Assembly: GCF_949628215.1 (NCBI RefSeq)
Contig: NC_134286.1
Location: 2,480,001 to 2,544,000, forward strand
Length of the DNA stretch: 64,000 nucleotides
Direction of reading: 5' to 3'
Origin: Phalacrocorax aristotelis
Lineage: Eukaryota > Chordata > Aves > Suliformes > Phalacrocoracidae
This document shows, piece after piece, positions 52,429 to 64,000 of the stretch. Numbering within the stretch: the first letter of the stretch is position 1; each line of letters starts with the position of its first letter. The position numbers and the translations under genes are program-made. Below the pieces are notes generated by a model. The model did no database searches and had not been told where the DNA came from. It saw only the letters and a program-made list of their open reading frames with translations.

Positions 52429-53820
52429 CATATATCCATTAAACCTTCCACCCTCGCACAGAGAGAAATAACAATAGTTCATTGTTAAAAAGACTAAATG
52501 ATGGGGGTTTTTTTTGTAAGTAACTGATTATATATTTGTCTGACTTTTCCTCCAGGAGGCCAGACTCCACGTGCTGAGACTCTTTTATCTAAGCAGTCCA
52601 GAACCTCTTTCCCATGTCACATAACCAGACTAACCAGAGCTCAGCCCTTACCAGACTTAACCGTTTATTCCCAGCTGCAAACATGACCCGTCACTGCCCG
52701 GATTTGGGCAGCAAGCTGGGGAACATGCATTCATTCCGTTAGTAGCCCATCATGAGTTGGGAAGCAAGTGAAAGCTGCAGACGGGTCCTGGCACAGCAGG
52801 GCACAGAGTGAGGAAACCAAGTACTGGGCTTCTGGCAGCAGTGAAAACAGCAGATTCAGTGACAAAAATCTGACTGCTGAAGCATGGAGAAATAACCCAT
52901 TCTTAATAGAATGAATACTACAGTCCATACCTCCTTGGGCTAATGTTTCAGCTTTTCCTGCACGTTGCACATGTATTTACACTCAGGTCATACCTGCAAT
53001 CTTTATTCAGAAGCGTATCTACTTTCAGCTTAAAAGATGAGATTGTGGAGGCCAGCTCAGCAACACGGAGCAAATTCATGCATCTGTGGAATTGTACAGT
53101 GGGCAGGGTCCTACTCCGGATAGACTAAGGACCTTATGTAGGTGTTATGGACTTCATAGGATGAGATGCTGGAGTGGAGGTCTTTGAAGGAAAGCCTAAA
53201 AAAGACTACCTAGGTGTCAGCACGTCTTTGACATGAGAAGTATTAAAAAGTGCTTTTGTGATAGCATCCAAATATTTACAAAAACGGTTGTAATTCCTGC
53301 ATAGCCAGTCAATGGGCCGTGCAGAGCATGGAAATTCCAGTAACAGGCTGAATCCTGAGCTTACTGTAAATGAACCAACAACCTAGTCTGCCAGGAAACA
53401 AGACCTTCCTGTCATCTGCACACGTTTTTAAAAAGAATAGGAAACCACTACACAATTCATAATATCTAATTTTGCTGAGTTATTATTAGCTCTACTTTTT
53501 TGGTATGATCCCGCTACATCCCTGCTAATTTGCATGCCTATTAATAATACTAAATTCTTATTCAAAATCCCATAGAGAAAATAGCAAATTTGTTAACGTC
53601 CTTGCAGAGGATTAAGTACGACCTGGAACCCTGAGCCTTTATAAGCACTTTTATGCCTTTCCACTGCTTGAACCTTATCATTTCCAACTCAGAAGGCTAT
53701 TGTTATGACTGCAGGACTGCCAAGTTGTAATGCATGATTCATTATGTACAGCAGGTGACTGGGAGTTAACATTTATCTGAAAATGAATGTTATTGTTTGT
53801 TGGCATTTTTTTTCCTGCAG

Positions 53821-53943
53821 CTTTCCCTGGGAGGTTCGTGGTTTTGTCAGTGACAAGATGACAGTTCATATTTTTACCAGAGGATCCAGTGAGTCATCCT
53901 ATTAACTCCGCTGAAATACATGCTTGCCAATCGTCCTGCCACG
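53821..53943 (+). other. TENT5D: Candidate additional 5' UTR exon of TENT5D, 123 nt
   Basis: The acceptor has a T8 tract (GGCATTTTTTTTCCTGCAG) and the donor is a full consensus match, CCACG|GTAAGT. It lies on the same strand as TENT5D and between its putative promoter and coding exon. It contains ATG triplets with short frames, so it would be non-coding or carry a upstream frame. As I recall, mammalian TENT5D also has several non-coding 5' exons. Confidence 0.35.
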
Positions 53944-56719
53944 GTAAGTCTGTGGGATTATGCATTCTCTCTGAAAATGTTATTCAGGAGTTAGTCCATA
54001 GTATCCATTTGGCAGTGCAAATAATCTTTACCTAAAGCAGTAACTCCTCAGTGATGACCACAGCCCCAAATATTGCATATCACACCTATTTTTTATTGAA
54101 GTTATTGAAGTATTGTAGAGCAAATGAGAAGACTGACTGTGCCTCATGCCATGCTGTTTACAAGGGCTGGGTTTGTTTGAACCGGGAGGCCATGTAAGAA
54201 GGAGCCTTGTGCGTTGTGGGAACTGATACAAAGGTATAATATATCTGGCCTTGAAAATGCTGCCCTGTGAGGGGATCCACGTGCAGCTAAGAACGAGTGC
54301 ACTGTGAGTCATGATGGAAAAATCTGACATCCAAAAAACCCCAAATCTCCAGGATGACATAACATGGATTATGTATTCGTACTGGTTGCCCAGATTAAAC
54401 TCCGTGGTTACTTTGTCCCTCCTGAGACTCCCAGCTCACCGAGCCAGTATCTAGTAATGTTCCAGTGGCGGTGGAGGCTACTTGGGTCCTTGTCCCCGCT
54501 TTGCGCTATAGGAGAGTACGTCTGCCCTCGGGTTGTACCACCCTGCAGATCGTTTTCGTTGGGGAGAAGGGGTGGTGCAGGCCGGGACATGACTCTGTTG
54601 CTTTTCCCTGTTCCCTGGGTTGGGTTGGAGAAAAGGTAGGACACATTTTTGTTGATAAATCCCTTCTTTCCTGCTTCCTCGTTCTGCCCTTGACAGTGAC
54701 ATTCTGTGGCACAGTCCAAGCAAACTTGCTTTCTGCTTAAGTGTGTTTTGCGCACCGTGCAACCTTATCTCACGGGAGAAGAGCATATGGCCTTGAGTTA
54801 TTGTTTGTTATTTCAGGGTAACTAGATGGTAACTGTACTGAAAACTTACGGCAACTCATGCGTTCTGTCATGATAACAAGATAAATAAACAGCATCTTCA
54901 CTGCGTGCATTAACATTAATGGAAGAGAAAACTCATGAAAAACACTGTCAAACCAGTTTAAATATGTCCCCATTTAAGATGCCCCAGATGCTTTACTGCT
55001 TCTACTTGTCTCATATGCATTTAAATTATGACTGGGACTCCTTCCACATTTGACATTCTTGCCTTCATAGCTAACGCCAGCTGCAGTCCTTAAGTCAGTG
55101 AGCATGCAAAATACTTTAAAATGTCCAGCTTAACAGAGAAACGTATCTTGGAATTAAAATAAAGCTTTAGCAAGATACCATGGGAATCATTAGTAATGCA
55201 TATAATGTGTGTGCAGCAAAAGCAATCCAGAGATCTAAGGGGAGAATTGCAGTAGGTACTCTGCGCGTCTCTGGGGTAACCCCCAAGAGCACGGCCACTA
55301 CGGCCGCGGACAAGACATTTTGCTGTAAAAGATCCCTTCGCAACCGGTTTCAAGCGCAAACAAAGTAAAGACACTTGGAGCATTAACGTAGTTGTATGAT
55401 TGTTGTAAAACAGACAGACAGGGGAGCAAATGAAAGCAAAGGGAAGAGGGTGGAGCTATTTCAGATGTGTTCTGCTTGAGAACGTTGCAAACCCTTTGAA
55501 AATACACTGAAGCAACACTATAAGGTGTGTAAAAAGAGAATCCTAAACAGTTTATTGGTAAAATATGAGCTAAATTTGATGAGACTGTCCTCTAGACTGT
55601 AAGTGTCTGTTTCTATGGAACTTGTATGGAACATGAAAACTATCGTTGGCGTGGCACGTTCTCTTTATTCAGATGTGAAGCCAGATCGGCTTTTATTTTT
55701 GTTGATAAAGCTGGTGTGCACCAGAGCGCTAAGAGGTGGTAAACTGAATCTTTTACCATCATTATAAAACCAAACTCATAGCTGTTTTGCCCAAACCCTG
55801 CTGAAGAAAATGAGAGCCTTTAATTTCAATATAAAAATAAGCAATAAAAATCAGCAAAACTGTTCAACGATCCCGCAGTAACTAAACTTTTTCCCACATT
55901 GCAACCACTTCATCAGCTGAAGGTGACCACTCAAGGACAAGCTCGAACTTGAACCGGGGAAATATTTTTCTAGCCTTATAATAGGGATAATATATCACAA
56001 AACTTGACTAGGTGTGATCTGTCTTATTCTGTGCCTCTCTGGCCAGTGTATGTAAAAGAAAACACCCTGAAAACGACTTTTCCTCAGCACTTTATCTGGC
56101 AGAGATCTTAAATCAGGCAGGATTCAGGGTCCATTGCAGTTTATAGGAACATTTTAAATCCCATAAACAAAAACCTAAGAGAAATCAGTAGGAGAGAGTC
56201 TCAATAAATTACAAAGGCTGATGAAGTGAGGAAAAAACCCCCTCTTTTCAATACACAATTTCAAAGGCTATTTGTTCCTTTCACTGTGATGGTGCTAGCA
56301 TTTATGCAGACTTCCATTTGCCCATGGAAGGACTTTAAGGTAGGAAAACACGGAATGTGAAGCACATGAAATGCTTTTAAGTATTCATGTGGAAGAAGTT
56401 ACAGGGACTGAACTCTTTGTCAGGTGCAGCAGGGCAGACTTGGGGAAGGTGGGACTGTGGGTGCCGGCGAGGAAGAGCTCTCAACGTCCCTGTCACGTAT
56501 ACGGTTACCCTAAATGGCACAATGCCGCTGCTGGCAAAGGGGCAGTGAGATGTAGCTGCCTCCAGGGACCATCCTCCATTGCAAACATCACCAGTTTCCC
56601 AAGAATGAAGTGATTTTCCAGCCTCTTTTCCCATTATCCAACCCAACCCCAGCACTCGCTTGCGTTCAGCTTTGTCTGGCTGCCGTGGTCACGTGCAGCG
56701 AGTTGCCTTCCCTTCAGCC

Positions 56720-57170
56720 CTTGATCTCGCTTGTTTTACACAGTGCTTTGACTAATTATAGCTTCAATACTGCTGCTGATTTATTGTAACTGAGGCTTAC
56801 TTGCATTCATAATAGCTCCTGACGTTAGCCTGAGCACCTTGGTAAATAAATTTGCCACTGCTTTAAGAAATAAGGCTCCTAGTGGCTATAAAATTGCCTG
56901 GAAATTGTTCTTGTTGCCAGACAAGATTAAGGAAAAGAACAAGAGAAAGTCCTTCTAGGAAAGTGCAGGGTCATGTACTGTGTTGCAAACTGGAAGTGAA
57001 GTAGTAAATAATAGTAAAAAAAAGTTTATTTAGGTCTATCTGTAAATTAATTATACTCTTGACAACTTAATTCCTGTTTGTCCTAGGACATTTTCATTAC
57101 TTGTCAAAGGTGAAGGCATTATTTCAGCACAGAATTCTTAGCATTTATCATAAGACATTTCTCAGACATT
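56720..57170. promoter_or_regulatory. Candidate conserved non-coding element
   Basis: Repeat-free AT-rich DNA with dense TAAT/ATTA words (TTTGACTAATTATAGC, GTAAATTAATTATACTC) and no open frame. It sits inside the presumed TENT5D intron. Only sequence texture supports this. Confidence 0.18.
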
Positions 57171-60100
57171 AATGTTGAGGCTCTGAACTCACAAAGGATC
57201 ACTGGATTCTCCAGGAATCACTTTAGAGAAATGACATTTTGAGGTATGACTCTTCGACACAAAAGAGAGATTTACTGACATTACCTCTTCCTGTCGTTTT
57301 TAAATCTTAGCATATTGCAATAAAATCTAAAATAACTAAAAACATGGAGCAATAAAGGAAGGATTTCTAAGCTTATTTAGGGATACTTCCATCTTCTGAC
57401 TTTCAAATAGTGTTTGAAGAGGGTCCCTCTGCTAAAAAAAAAGGATTGAATTTCAACATTCCCTCCCTAAGCCCTTTCTTTTACATCACAGCATTAACCT
57501 GGAAAAGCTTTCTCAGTTTTGCAATATCAGACAAACCACATAACAAAACCTGCTGCTTATACAACGATTCTGACAGCTCTAAATTTGCCAGTAGAGCGTT
57601 AGAGCTGGCCTGCCATAATCTGATGTATCAATAACACAGGTGACAAACAAGGCAGCGAAAAAGTTATACGAAAACCTCTCCTCCCAACCTTCTCACTCCA
57701 CCCTGTGCTGCTTCTGAAATCCACAGCGGCTTTCTCTAACAGCTGGTTTTGATGATAAAAATGTACTGGGATAAAATGTACTCGAATAAAAATGTACATA
57801 AGGGCTATGAAGGATGGATAGAAGTGTTTCATAATAATAGTTTGTGGTGCTAAAGGGGTCATAATAATAAATAGCTAATGGTAAAGTCATAGGCATGTAA
57901 AGTGGGCAGCGCTATGGATGGCAATTTCTCGCCTCTTCAGTTCAAATGTCCCATCTTCTAAATGCCTGCAGGAATGTGTGCGTACAGGTGTATAGGTATA
58001 TTCACATGTTATGTATATGGAGTGATATACTATGTAAAACAATGCCAGAACCGACGTGGTGGTGCCGCAACTGTAGGACTGAATCCAAGACCTTCACACC
58101 GTCAGTTCAGTGGCAGTTAAACTCCCAACTTTGGTCCTGATTTAGCCACCTTTTAAAGCATGAGTTTAACTTCAAACATATGGTTAGTTCCATTCTTTGT
58201 GATGAGGCCAGAAAGGTGCTTCAAATTACATATGCTCTTGATTAGCTTACTTGGGAGCTCAGTCTGGAGTCCAAGTGTGTGAAAAATAGCTCAGTAATAT
58301 TCCCAAGCCGTTTGTCAGCTCACAAATTACTTGAAATTACTAAAATATTCCAGAATGTGGAATCTGAAGGTGAGGGAAGGAAAATATATGACAACATACC
58401 TATGTAGTCACTACTGATTAAGAAACAACAGCGTAGGTTTTTTGGTAGTGTTGGTAGTCAGTAGGATTTTACTTTATTCTTGGACTTTAGCTGAAAAAAA
58501 GAAAATGTTTTAGCCACCTGCCTGCAGAAACGTTTCTCAGCGCCGCAGCAGGGCGTTTGCAGTGTTGGCAGATACCCGACAGTCACTCCTTTCTCAGGGC
58601 TGGAGGCTCGCTGAGCCGTTTCAGATCACACCTGAACACCACCTGAGTTTCGCATCTCCAGTCACTTTTCTTCGGTCCCTCCAAACTCCAGCTTTGCACC
58701 AGCTCGGCTGGGAGACACAGCTTAGTCTGGGCAGCGGTCCCGGCTGCTGCCTTCTGGGAAACAGCCGTCTGCCTACCAGGGATTTCATAGTTTTTGTGTG
58801 GAAAATAGATTATGAAGTTCAGTGTCAGGGTATAATTCCTATCCTGCTTATACTCAGTATTAAGAAATACAGCGATTGGCTTTATTTTTCTTTTAGGTGC
58901 TCAGGTAGTGTTTCAACAGCAACAATCTAAACCCCCTTGCTTTGTAACAAATCCTTTATTGCAATTATTTTTAAATTATTTTCAGAGTGTCTGAATTCTC
59001 TCTGAACTAAGCTTGCACAAACCCAGCAGAAATATTCTTAAAACAAACCTTAACTAAGACATGTAACATTAAAGGAGAAAGCAAAATGATAATGTTTGTG
59101 CAGAAGAAAAGGAGTTCCTTTCAGAAATCAAAGTTGTTTCCAGCGTCTGTACCTCCATCTGTAAGATGCCTGAACAGCAGCTTCCCGTGGCTTGAGGATG
59201 ACCATGTCTGACTCAAAATAACTGTGTTGGCTAAAGAATCTTTGCTCTCTTGAGCGATGAAGAAAGGCCCCGCTATGTCCATAAATGTTCTCTTCCCTCA
59301 CCTGTAGGTCAGAGCAGCAAACTCAGCTTCAAACCCAGCGCACCGAGGCACAGCAGCCAAGCGCTGGGGTTACGCAGAAAGTGGCCAGTAAATCACAATG
59401 TCTGCCTGTGAGCTCTCATGCGATTTATGAAAGAGTATTGAAAAATGGCACAATAGGATTCAGCAATAAACCTTTCCGATTAACTGTCTGAGCATTAACT
59501 ACCCCAAAAGAACTGAGGAAGCGTAAGGAGGCAAGAGGGGACACGGCGTGAAACGATGCCCACGGATTCTGGAAGTTTTTTGGCCTTCTGAACTGCTGTT
59601 CTGTGACACTGACGCTCATGTCAGGGGACAGCGAGATGAAGATTTGCATCTTTCATTACACCTTAGACACCTAATGTCGAACTATTTCGTAGTTCCTTAA
59701 ATGCAGTTCTTATTTGCTTACTGTAATCACACCTAATTAAATAATTGTAAGATTGTGTTTAATTATACTCATAGTACACATAAATAAAATTTTTAAAATA
59801 AAGCACTCAGATTCCCTTTACAAAAGTTGTATTAAAATAAAGTTTGCATATGATCAGTTAGAAACATTTTTAAAAACCATATTGTGGGGTTTGCACCATT
59901 TTTTTCCCCCTCATTGTAAAATGTAAATCAATTATCCATGCTAAGGTCTATCTGGTTGCTAAATACAATGATAGGAAGACAAGATATGATTTTAAATGGA
60001 GGAATTCCAGAGCGTGAGCTTTATCCCTTGTATTCTGTAGGTGCTTCTTTAGAGGCTTTCCTGAGAAGTTTTAGAGAGCAGGGCAGACTGGCAGGGGTTT

Positions 60101-60817
60101 TCTTAGCGGTTCTGCAAACCATAGCTTGCAGCACTGCTTCGTTAACGCAGGGATATGGTTAATGGCTTAGAAGGAAAAGCTTTTGCCTCAGAAACATAGT
60201 GGAAACAGCTTAACAATTATCGGATATCCAGTTCTTAAACCGTAACAAGTGGTATTAAAGGGTGCATGTGTAGAGATGATCCATAGACTAAAGTACACCC
60301 AAGGCATATGGCGAGATAAGCAACGAGCACGTTGCATCATTCCTGCTTTATAAAAAACCTTCCTGGTCTTCCAGCAGCCGTAAGTATGCACATCACGGAA
60401 GACAGAGGGAGATTTCTAGGCAGGACAGAAAGAATACATTTGCTCATTTTGCTCATTTTAGCTCTTCACAGTGAAATTTATTTGGAGTTTCATTATAACC
60501 ACCAAGTATTTCATGTTATTAACCTTTGAGTAGTTTTAAATGAAGTCTATATGGTTTACTGCATTCACTTTGAGTCATGGATTATACAATAACACAATGG
60601 TTTCTCAGCAGGATTAAAACCCGAGTACATTAAAATTCAATTAAAAGCCTGTGACAAGTGCAGTGGTTGACTCAGCCCATTAACTGGGATTGTGTCTCTC
60701 TAAAATGAACCACTTTGTCACTGCATCAAAGAAGGAAGATATATGTTTGTTATGGCGTAGTGAAATGTCGGGCTCTCTTGTATTTGAGCAAATTCTAACC
60801 TTTTGCTCTTAATTTCT

Positions 60818-60830
60818 GTTTCTCCCTAGT
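60818..60830 (+). other. TENT5D: Splice acceptor of the TENT5D coding exon
   Basis: A pyrimidine tract followed by CTAG at 60,826-60,829, 19 bases before the ATG. It shows that transcription starts further upstream and that the 5' UTR comes from at least one more exon. Confidence 0.75.
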
Positions 60831-60848
60831 TAGCCAACCAACATCACA

Positions 60849-62024
60849 ATGACTGAGGATTTAGACCACAGATTCAGCAGTCTCACCTGGGATCAGGTTA
60901 AAATCCTGGATCAAGTTTTAGCTGAGGTAATACCTATTCATGGGAGAGGAAATTTTCCAACACTGGATGTAAAGCCGAAGGATATAATTCGCGTGGTGAA
61001 GGAACAGCTCATTGAAAAGCAAATCAACGTTAGAGATATCCGCCTGAACGGTTCGACAGCAAGCCACATCCTAGTAAAGCAGAACGGAACCAGTTACAAG
61101 GACCTAGACATCATTTTTGGGGTGGAACTTCCAAGTGAGCTGGAGTTCCAGGTTGTTAAGGAAGCAGTTCTTAATTGCCTATTGGACTTCTTGCCAAAAT
61201 GTGTTAATAAGGAAAAAATCACTGCTCAGACCATGAAAGATGCCTATGTGCAGAAGATGGTCAAGGTATCCACCGACCACGATCGCTGGAGTCTCATCTC
61301 GCTATCAAACAACAGCGGCAAGAATGTAGAATTAAAGTTTGTCAACTCGCTCCGACGGCAGTTTGAGTTTAGCGTGGACTCCTTCCAGATCATACTGGAC
61401 TCCATGCTAAATGCTTACAGAGCAACAGACTGCAAACTGACCGAAGACTCCCACCCCACTGTCATCGCCGAGAGTATGTACGGAGACTTCAACGAAGCAA
61501 TGGTCCACTTAAAATACAAACTGATCTCCACAAGGAACCCGGAGGAAATCAGAGGAGGTGGCCTCCTGAAGTACAGCAATCTCCTGGTTCGTGACTTTAA
61601 GCCAGCAGATGAGGCCGAAATTAAATCTCTGGAACGTTACATGTGCTCCAGGTTCTTCATTGATTTTCCAGATGTTGCAGAGCAGCAAAGGAAAATTGAG
61701 TCTTATCTGCGCAACCACTTCATTGGGGAAGAGAAAAGCAAGTACGACTACTTGATGACTCTGCGTGGAGTAGTAAACGAGAGCACGGTCTGTCTCATGG
61801 GACACGAACGAAGACAAACTCTGAATATGATCACAATTCTGGCTTTAAAAGTACTCGGAGAACAAAATATCATCCCAAACGCAGCCAACGTAACGTGCTA
61901 TTATCAGCCTGCTCCATATATCAGTGACAGAAACTTCAGCAATTACTACATTGCTCACGGACAACCACCTATCATCTACCAGCCATACCCATTTCACATA
62001 CAAATGCAAAGCGGCATGGTGTAG
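60849..62024 (+). CDS. TENT5D: TENT5D (FAM46D), terminal nucleotidyltransferase 5D, non-canonical poly(A) polymerase
   Basis: A 391-codon single coding exon; human TENT5D is 389 aa. The family adds poly(A) to cytoplasmic mRNAs and stabilises them; the mammalian member is mainly testis-expressed. Visible: nucleotidyltransferase core with G68-S69 ([11 protein letters not shown]), metal-binding D85 and D87 (YKDLDIIF) and the third acidic residue E161 (NVELKF), followed by the PAP/OAS1-like half with family signatures [20 protein letters not shown] (230-249), [12 protein letters not shown] and [17 protein letters not shown] (310-326). Overall it reads as D rather than A or C: it starts [13 protein letters not shown] and ends with a [11 protein letters not shown]-type tail, like human D. 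The ATG has A at -3, and an in-frame TAG 18 bases upstream fixes the start. A splice acceptor (TTTCTCCCTAG) lies 20 bases upstream, so the 5' UTR is spliced. All catalytic residues are present. Confidence 0.96.
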   Translation: MTEDLDHRFSSLTWDQVKILDQVLAEVIPIHGRGNFPTLDVKPKDIIRVVKEQLIEKQINVRDIRLNGSTASHILVKQNGTSYKDLDIIFGVELPSELEFQVVKEAVLNCLLDFLPKCVNKEKITAQTMKDAYVQKMVKVSTDHDRWSLISLSNNSGKNVELKFVNSLRRQFEFSVDSFQIILDSMLNAYRATDCKLTEDSHPTVIAESMYGDFNEAMVHLKYKLISTRNPEEIRGGGLLKYSNLLVRDFKPADEAEIKSLERYMCSRFFIDFPDVAEQQRKIESYLRNHFIGEEKSKYDYLMTLRGVVNESTVCLMGHERRQTLNMITILALKVLGEQNIIPNAANVTCYYQPAPYISDRNFSNYYIAHGQPPIIYQPYPFHIQMQSGMV

Positions 62025-62910
62025 GAACACAAAAACCTCCTCAGCACTTACACTCCTCTCTCTTTCCAGTTCTCTCCGTAATAAAGGCCTCATTAAAGCA
62101 AGATTTATCATCACTTTTGATTTAAGGACATATTTTTGTGCAAGTTGCCAAAGTTGTTTGGTTGATCAACGTTTAAATCACTGTTAAGCAGATCGTAAAA
62201 CAAGTGAAATTCCTGATGTAGACCCCTATATGTGTTTGGGCTAGACTTTTTTTTTTTTTTTCCAATGAAAAGAGAAGGATATAAATTATTCTAATTTTAT
62301 AAAACAAAATGCACTAAGTTCTGGGTTCTAAAAAATTCTTAAGCAAAAGTTAAATAGTGTAAATGAAAAGTTAAGCCAATAAAATACCTCTGAGTAGAAA
62401 AGCCTGATTTTAGAAGTGATAGCGTTCTGGGTACATCAGCGTAGATCATCCGACAGTTATACCCATGCAGATCCAGCAACATTTATTTGCAGCACCTTTT
62501 GAAAACACATGTTGATGGGCTGTCTCCTGGTGGTTTGAGCTCTGCTTTACAGGCCCTGGTCTGATCACTCTTCAGGTCCTGTTAGAGACATGAGGTCCCT
62601 CTCCTCACCAGCGCACTGGTCGGTAGTGGCTAGCAGGAAACAGCCTTACCAAAAGCTGACTCAGCATTTTTGTGCATCCAAAATTTCCACTGATCCGAGT
62701 GAGAGATTTGGCTGCAGCGTTAGACCCCAGGATCTGCCTCACAGATAAGGAAAGCTGTAAGAGATACCACTATTCCCATTAAATTGGTCTTGAAAAACAA
62801 GGTAATGGAACAAGAAAGAAGGTGAAAATTGAGCACATAAGGCCTGCTTTCTATTGCTAATTTATTCGTGATCAGAGATGCTTAAAGCATAATAAACGGC
62901 GTCAGGAAAA
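62025..62910 (+). other. TENT5D: TENT5D 3' UTR with several poly(A) signals
   Basis: AATAAA occurs at 62,080-62,085, 62,378-62,383 and 62,891-62,896, all on the gene strand. The first lies only about 55 bases past the stop codon. Alternative poly(A) use is possible; TENT5 genes often have long 3' UTRs, so the transcript may extend further. Confidence 0.5.
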
Positions 62911-63149
62911 TACCAAAAAGCCCAGGACTGCATTGTTTTTAGGTGAATTAAAACAAATCCTTGGCAGTGGCATTTGAAAAAAACCATTTTGTACTAGCAA
63001 CGTCCTGTACCTGTTTAGATCCTGCACACGTACACTAGTAGCAAATGAAGAGTTCTCTTACGATCAGGAAGCAAAACATTAGTTACAGGTTTGTGTGTGT
63101 GTGAATGTTTACCAAAGATAAGTTTTAGACATGTCACACAAGTGCCTTG

Positions 63150-63380
63150 CCGTGCCAGTTGCTCCGTGCCAGTCGCCATGCCGTTGGCAATCGCGCTGGA
63201 GCGCTCCTGAGGTACGGAAAGGGAAACCTATGCCCTTGGTGCTCCACCCGTGGGTCGCGAAGCGTCCGTAGCGCTGCAGGTCGGAGAGGCGTGCGCCATC
63301 TCCTTCAGTACGAGCAGGTTTGCGGCAGGTGGAGCTAAGGCGTTCTCACCGCAACTCCCCCGGTTTAGATGCCGAGTATG
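63150..63380. promoter_or_regulatory. Small CpG-rich patch downstream of TENT5D
   Basis: About 23 CG dinucleotides fall within 225 bases, against an AT-rich, CG-poor background on both sides. No splice site or recognisable coding frame is attached. It could be distal 3' UTR, a minor CpG island, or the remains of a GC-rich element. Confidence 0.35.
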
Positions 63381-64000
63381 GTACAAGAAGGAATAGCAAT
63401 GAAAACGAGATTTAGAACGGGTGCGGTAGTTAAATCGGAAGAGCCAACTGGAAGTGCAAGCAGTAGTTTCTTACATCTGATGCTTAACACGTCACTGCGT
63501 CGTACGATGAGTTCGTTACTGGTACATCACTGTGGGGCCTCCTCGTCATCTTTAAAAACACTGACTGCATGCACTATTTACAACACGTGGTCAGGTCTTA
63601 GAAATTTCTGCTACTTGGGGAAGAGCGTTTGGTTTATTTTACACCGAAATGTGCTACATACCACTATTTTAAATCAAACATTTCTAAAATTTCTAAGGTC
63701 TATGAAGTCTTATTGCCAGTGAAATGTAGCTTTCCTCTTTCCCATTATATGCCTGTACAATTGAACAAAGAGCTGTTTAAAGACAACTTTGCTGATCGTC
63801 ATCACTAGAGTCAACTCTTTTCTGTAAAATATAGTGCAAAACCCAACATTTCTGCAACATAAGAAGGGTATCCTAATCTCCTTGGGAGCTGATGCATTTT
63901 GTGATTTCTTTCATGAATACAGTACTATTATTTTTGCTGAGTGTTCAAGTATGTCCAATTCCGTGTCTAAAAGCTCACTTTATTTCTCTTCTACTAGTAT
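63381..64000. other. No gene identified
   Basis: AT-rich DNA with a 117-codon open frame (63,369-63,722) that shows no known domain and no plausible start context. It may be the tail of the TENT5D 3' UTR or intergenic. Confidence 0.5.

Larger units (their letters stand above)
46981..60829 (+). other. TENT5D: Presumed 5' UTR intron of TENT5D
   Basis: This lies between the donor in the CpG island and the acceptor TTTCTCCCTAG before the TENT5D start. It contains no recognised coding gene; one well-formed candidate UTR exon (53,821-53,943), a 20-bp tandem repeat (49,141-49,220) and G14 at 47,384-47,397 are noted. The boundary assignment depends on the promoter inference. Confidence 0.4.

Noticed and set aside
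59309-59390. Acceptor-like CTTCCCTCACCTGTAG followed by open sequence
   Set aside because: The acceptor is good, but the nearest donor (GTAAAT) is weak and no matching frame continues, so it was not listed as an exon.
1-64000. tRNA, rRNA, CRISPR arrays, operons and bacterial or viral genes
   Set aside because: None seen. The window has eukaryotic gene structure throughout, and no retroviral LTR pair or viral coding frame was recognised.

Overview
The window looks like avian nuclear DNA. The evidence is three chicken-repeat-1 (CR1) LINE 3' ends with the typical 'GGTTGGACTCGATGAT...TTTTCCAACC' tail, short vertebrate introns with GT-AG borders, two CpG islands, and two vertebrate genes close to human in protein sequence. 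The gene pair CHMP1B and TENT5D (FAM46D) matches, as I recall it, the human Xq21.1 neighbourhood (TBX22, the CHMP1B2P pseudogene, TENT5D, BRWD3). That region corresponds to part of chicken chromosome 4. TBX22 itself is not in the window; its expected place is left of position 1.

Layout. 1-10.4 kb: no gene found; several AT-rich, homeodomain-motif-rich stretches look like candidate conserved non-coding elements. 10.4-13.1 kb, minus strand: transcribed-looking DNA ending at an AATAAA near 10.4 kb. It holds two open segments joined by good splice sites, which may be either the end of an unrecognised gene or distal 3' UTR of CHMP1B. 13.35-21.8 kb, minus strand: CHMP1B, eight coding exons, 199 codons, complete, with a CpG-island promoter at 20.8-22.05 kb. 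22-46 kb: mostly intergenic, with two CR1 fragments and a few isolated exon-like segments. 46.04-46.64 kb: a CR1 3' end lying directly against a CpG island at 46.64-47.26 kb, which is a plausible TENT5D promoter and non-coding first exon. 47-60.8 kb: the presumed long 5' UTR intron of TENT5D, including one well-formed candidate UTR exon. 60,849-62,024, plus strand: the single-exon TENT5D coding sequence, 391 codons, followed by a 3' UTR.

The two confident genes are unrelated in function. CHMP1B is an ESCRT-III subunit that recruits MIT-domain proteins for membrane scission. TENT5D is a non-canonical cytoplasmic poly(A) polymerase. The most informative point is that CHMP1B here is an intron-bearing gene at the X-homologous locus, whereas the functional human CHMP1B is an intronless retrogene elsewhere. 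No rRNA, tRNA, CRISPR, prokaryotic or viral features were seen.
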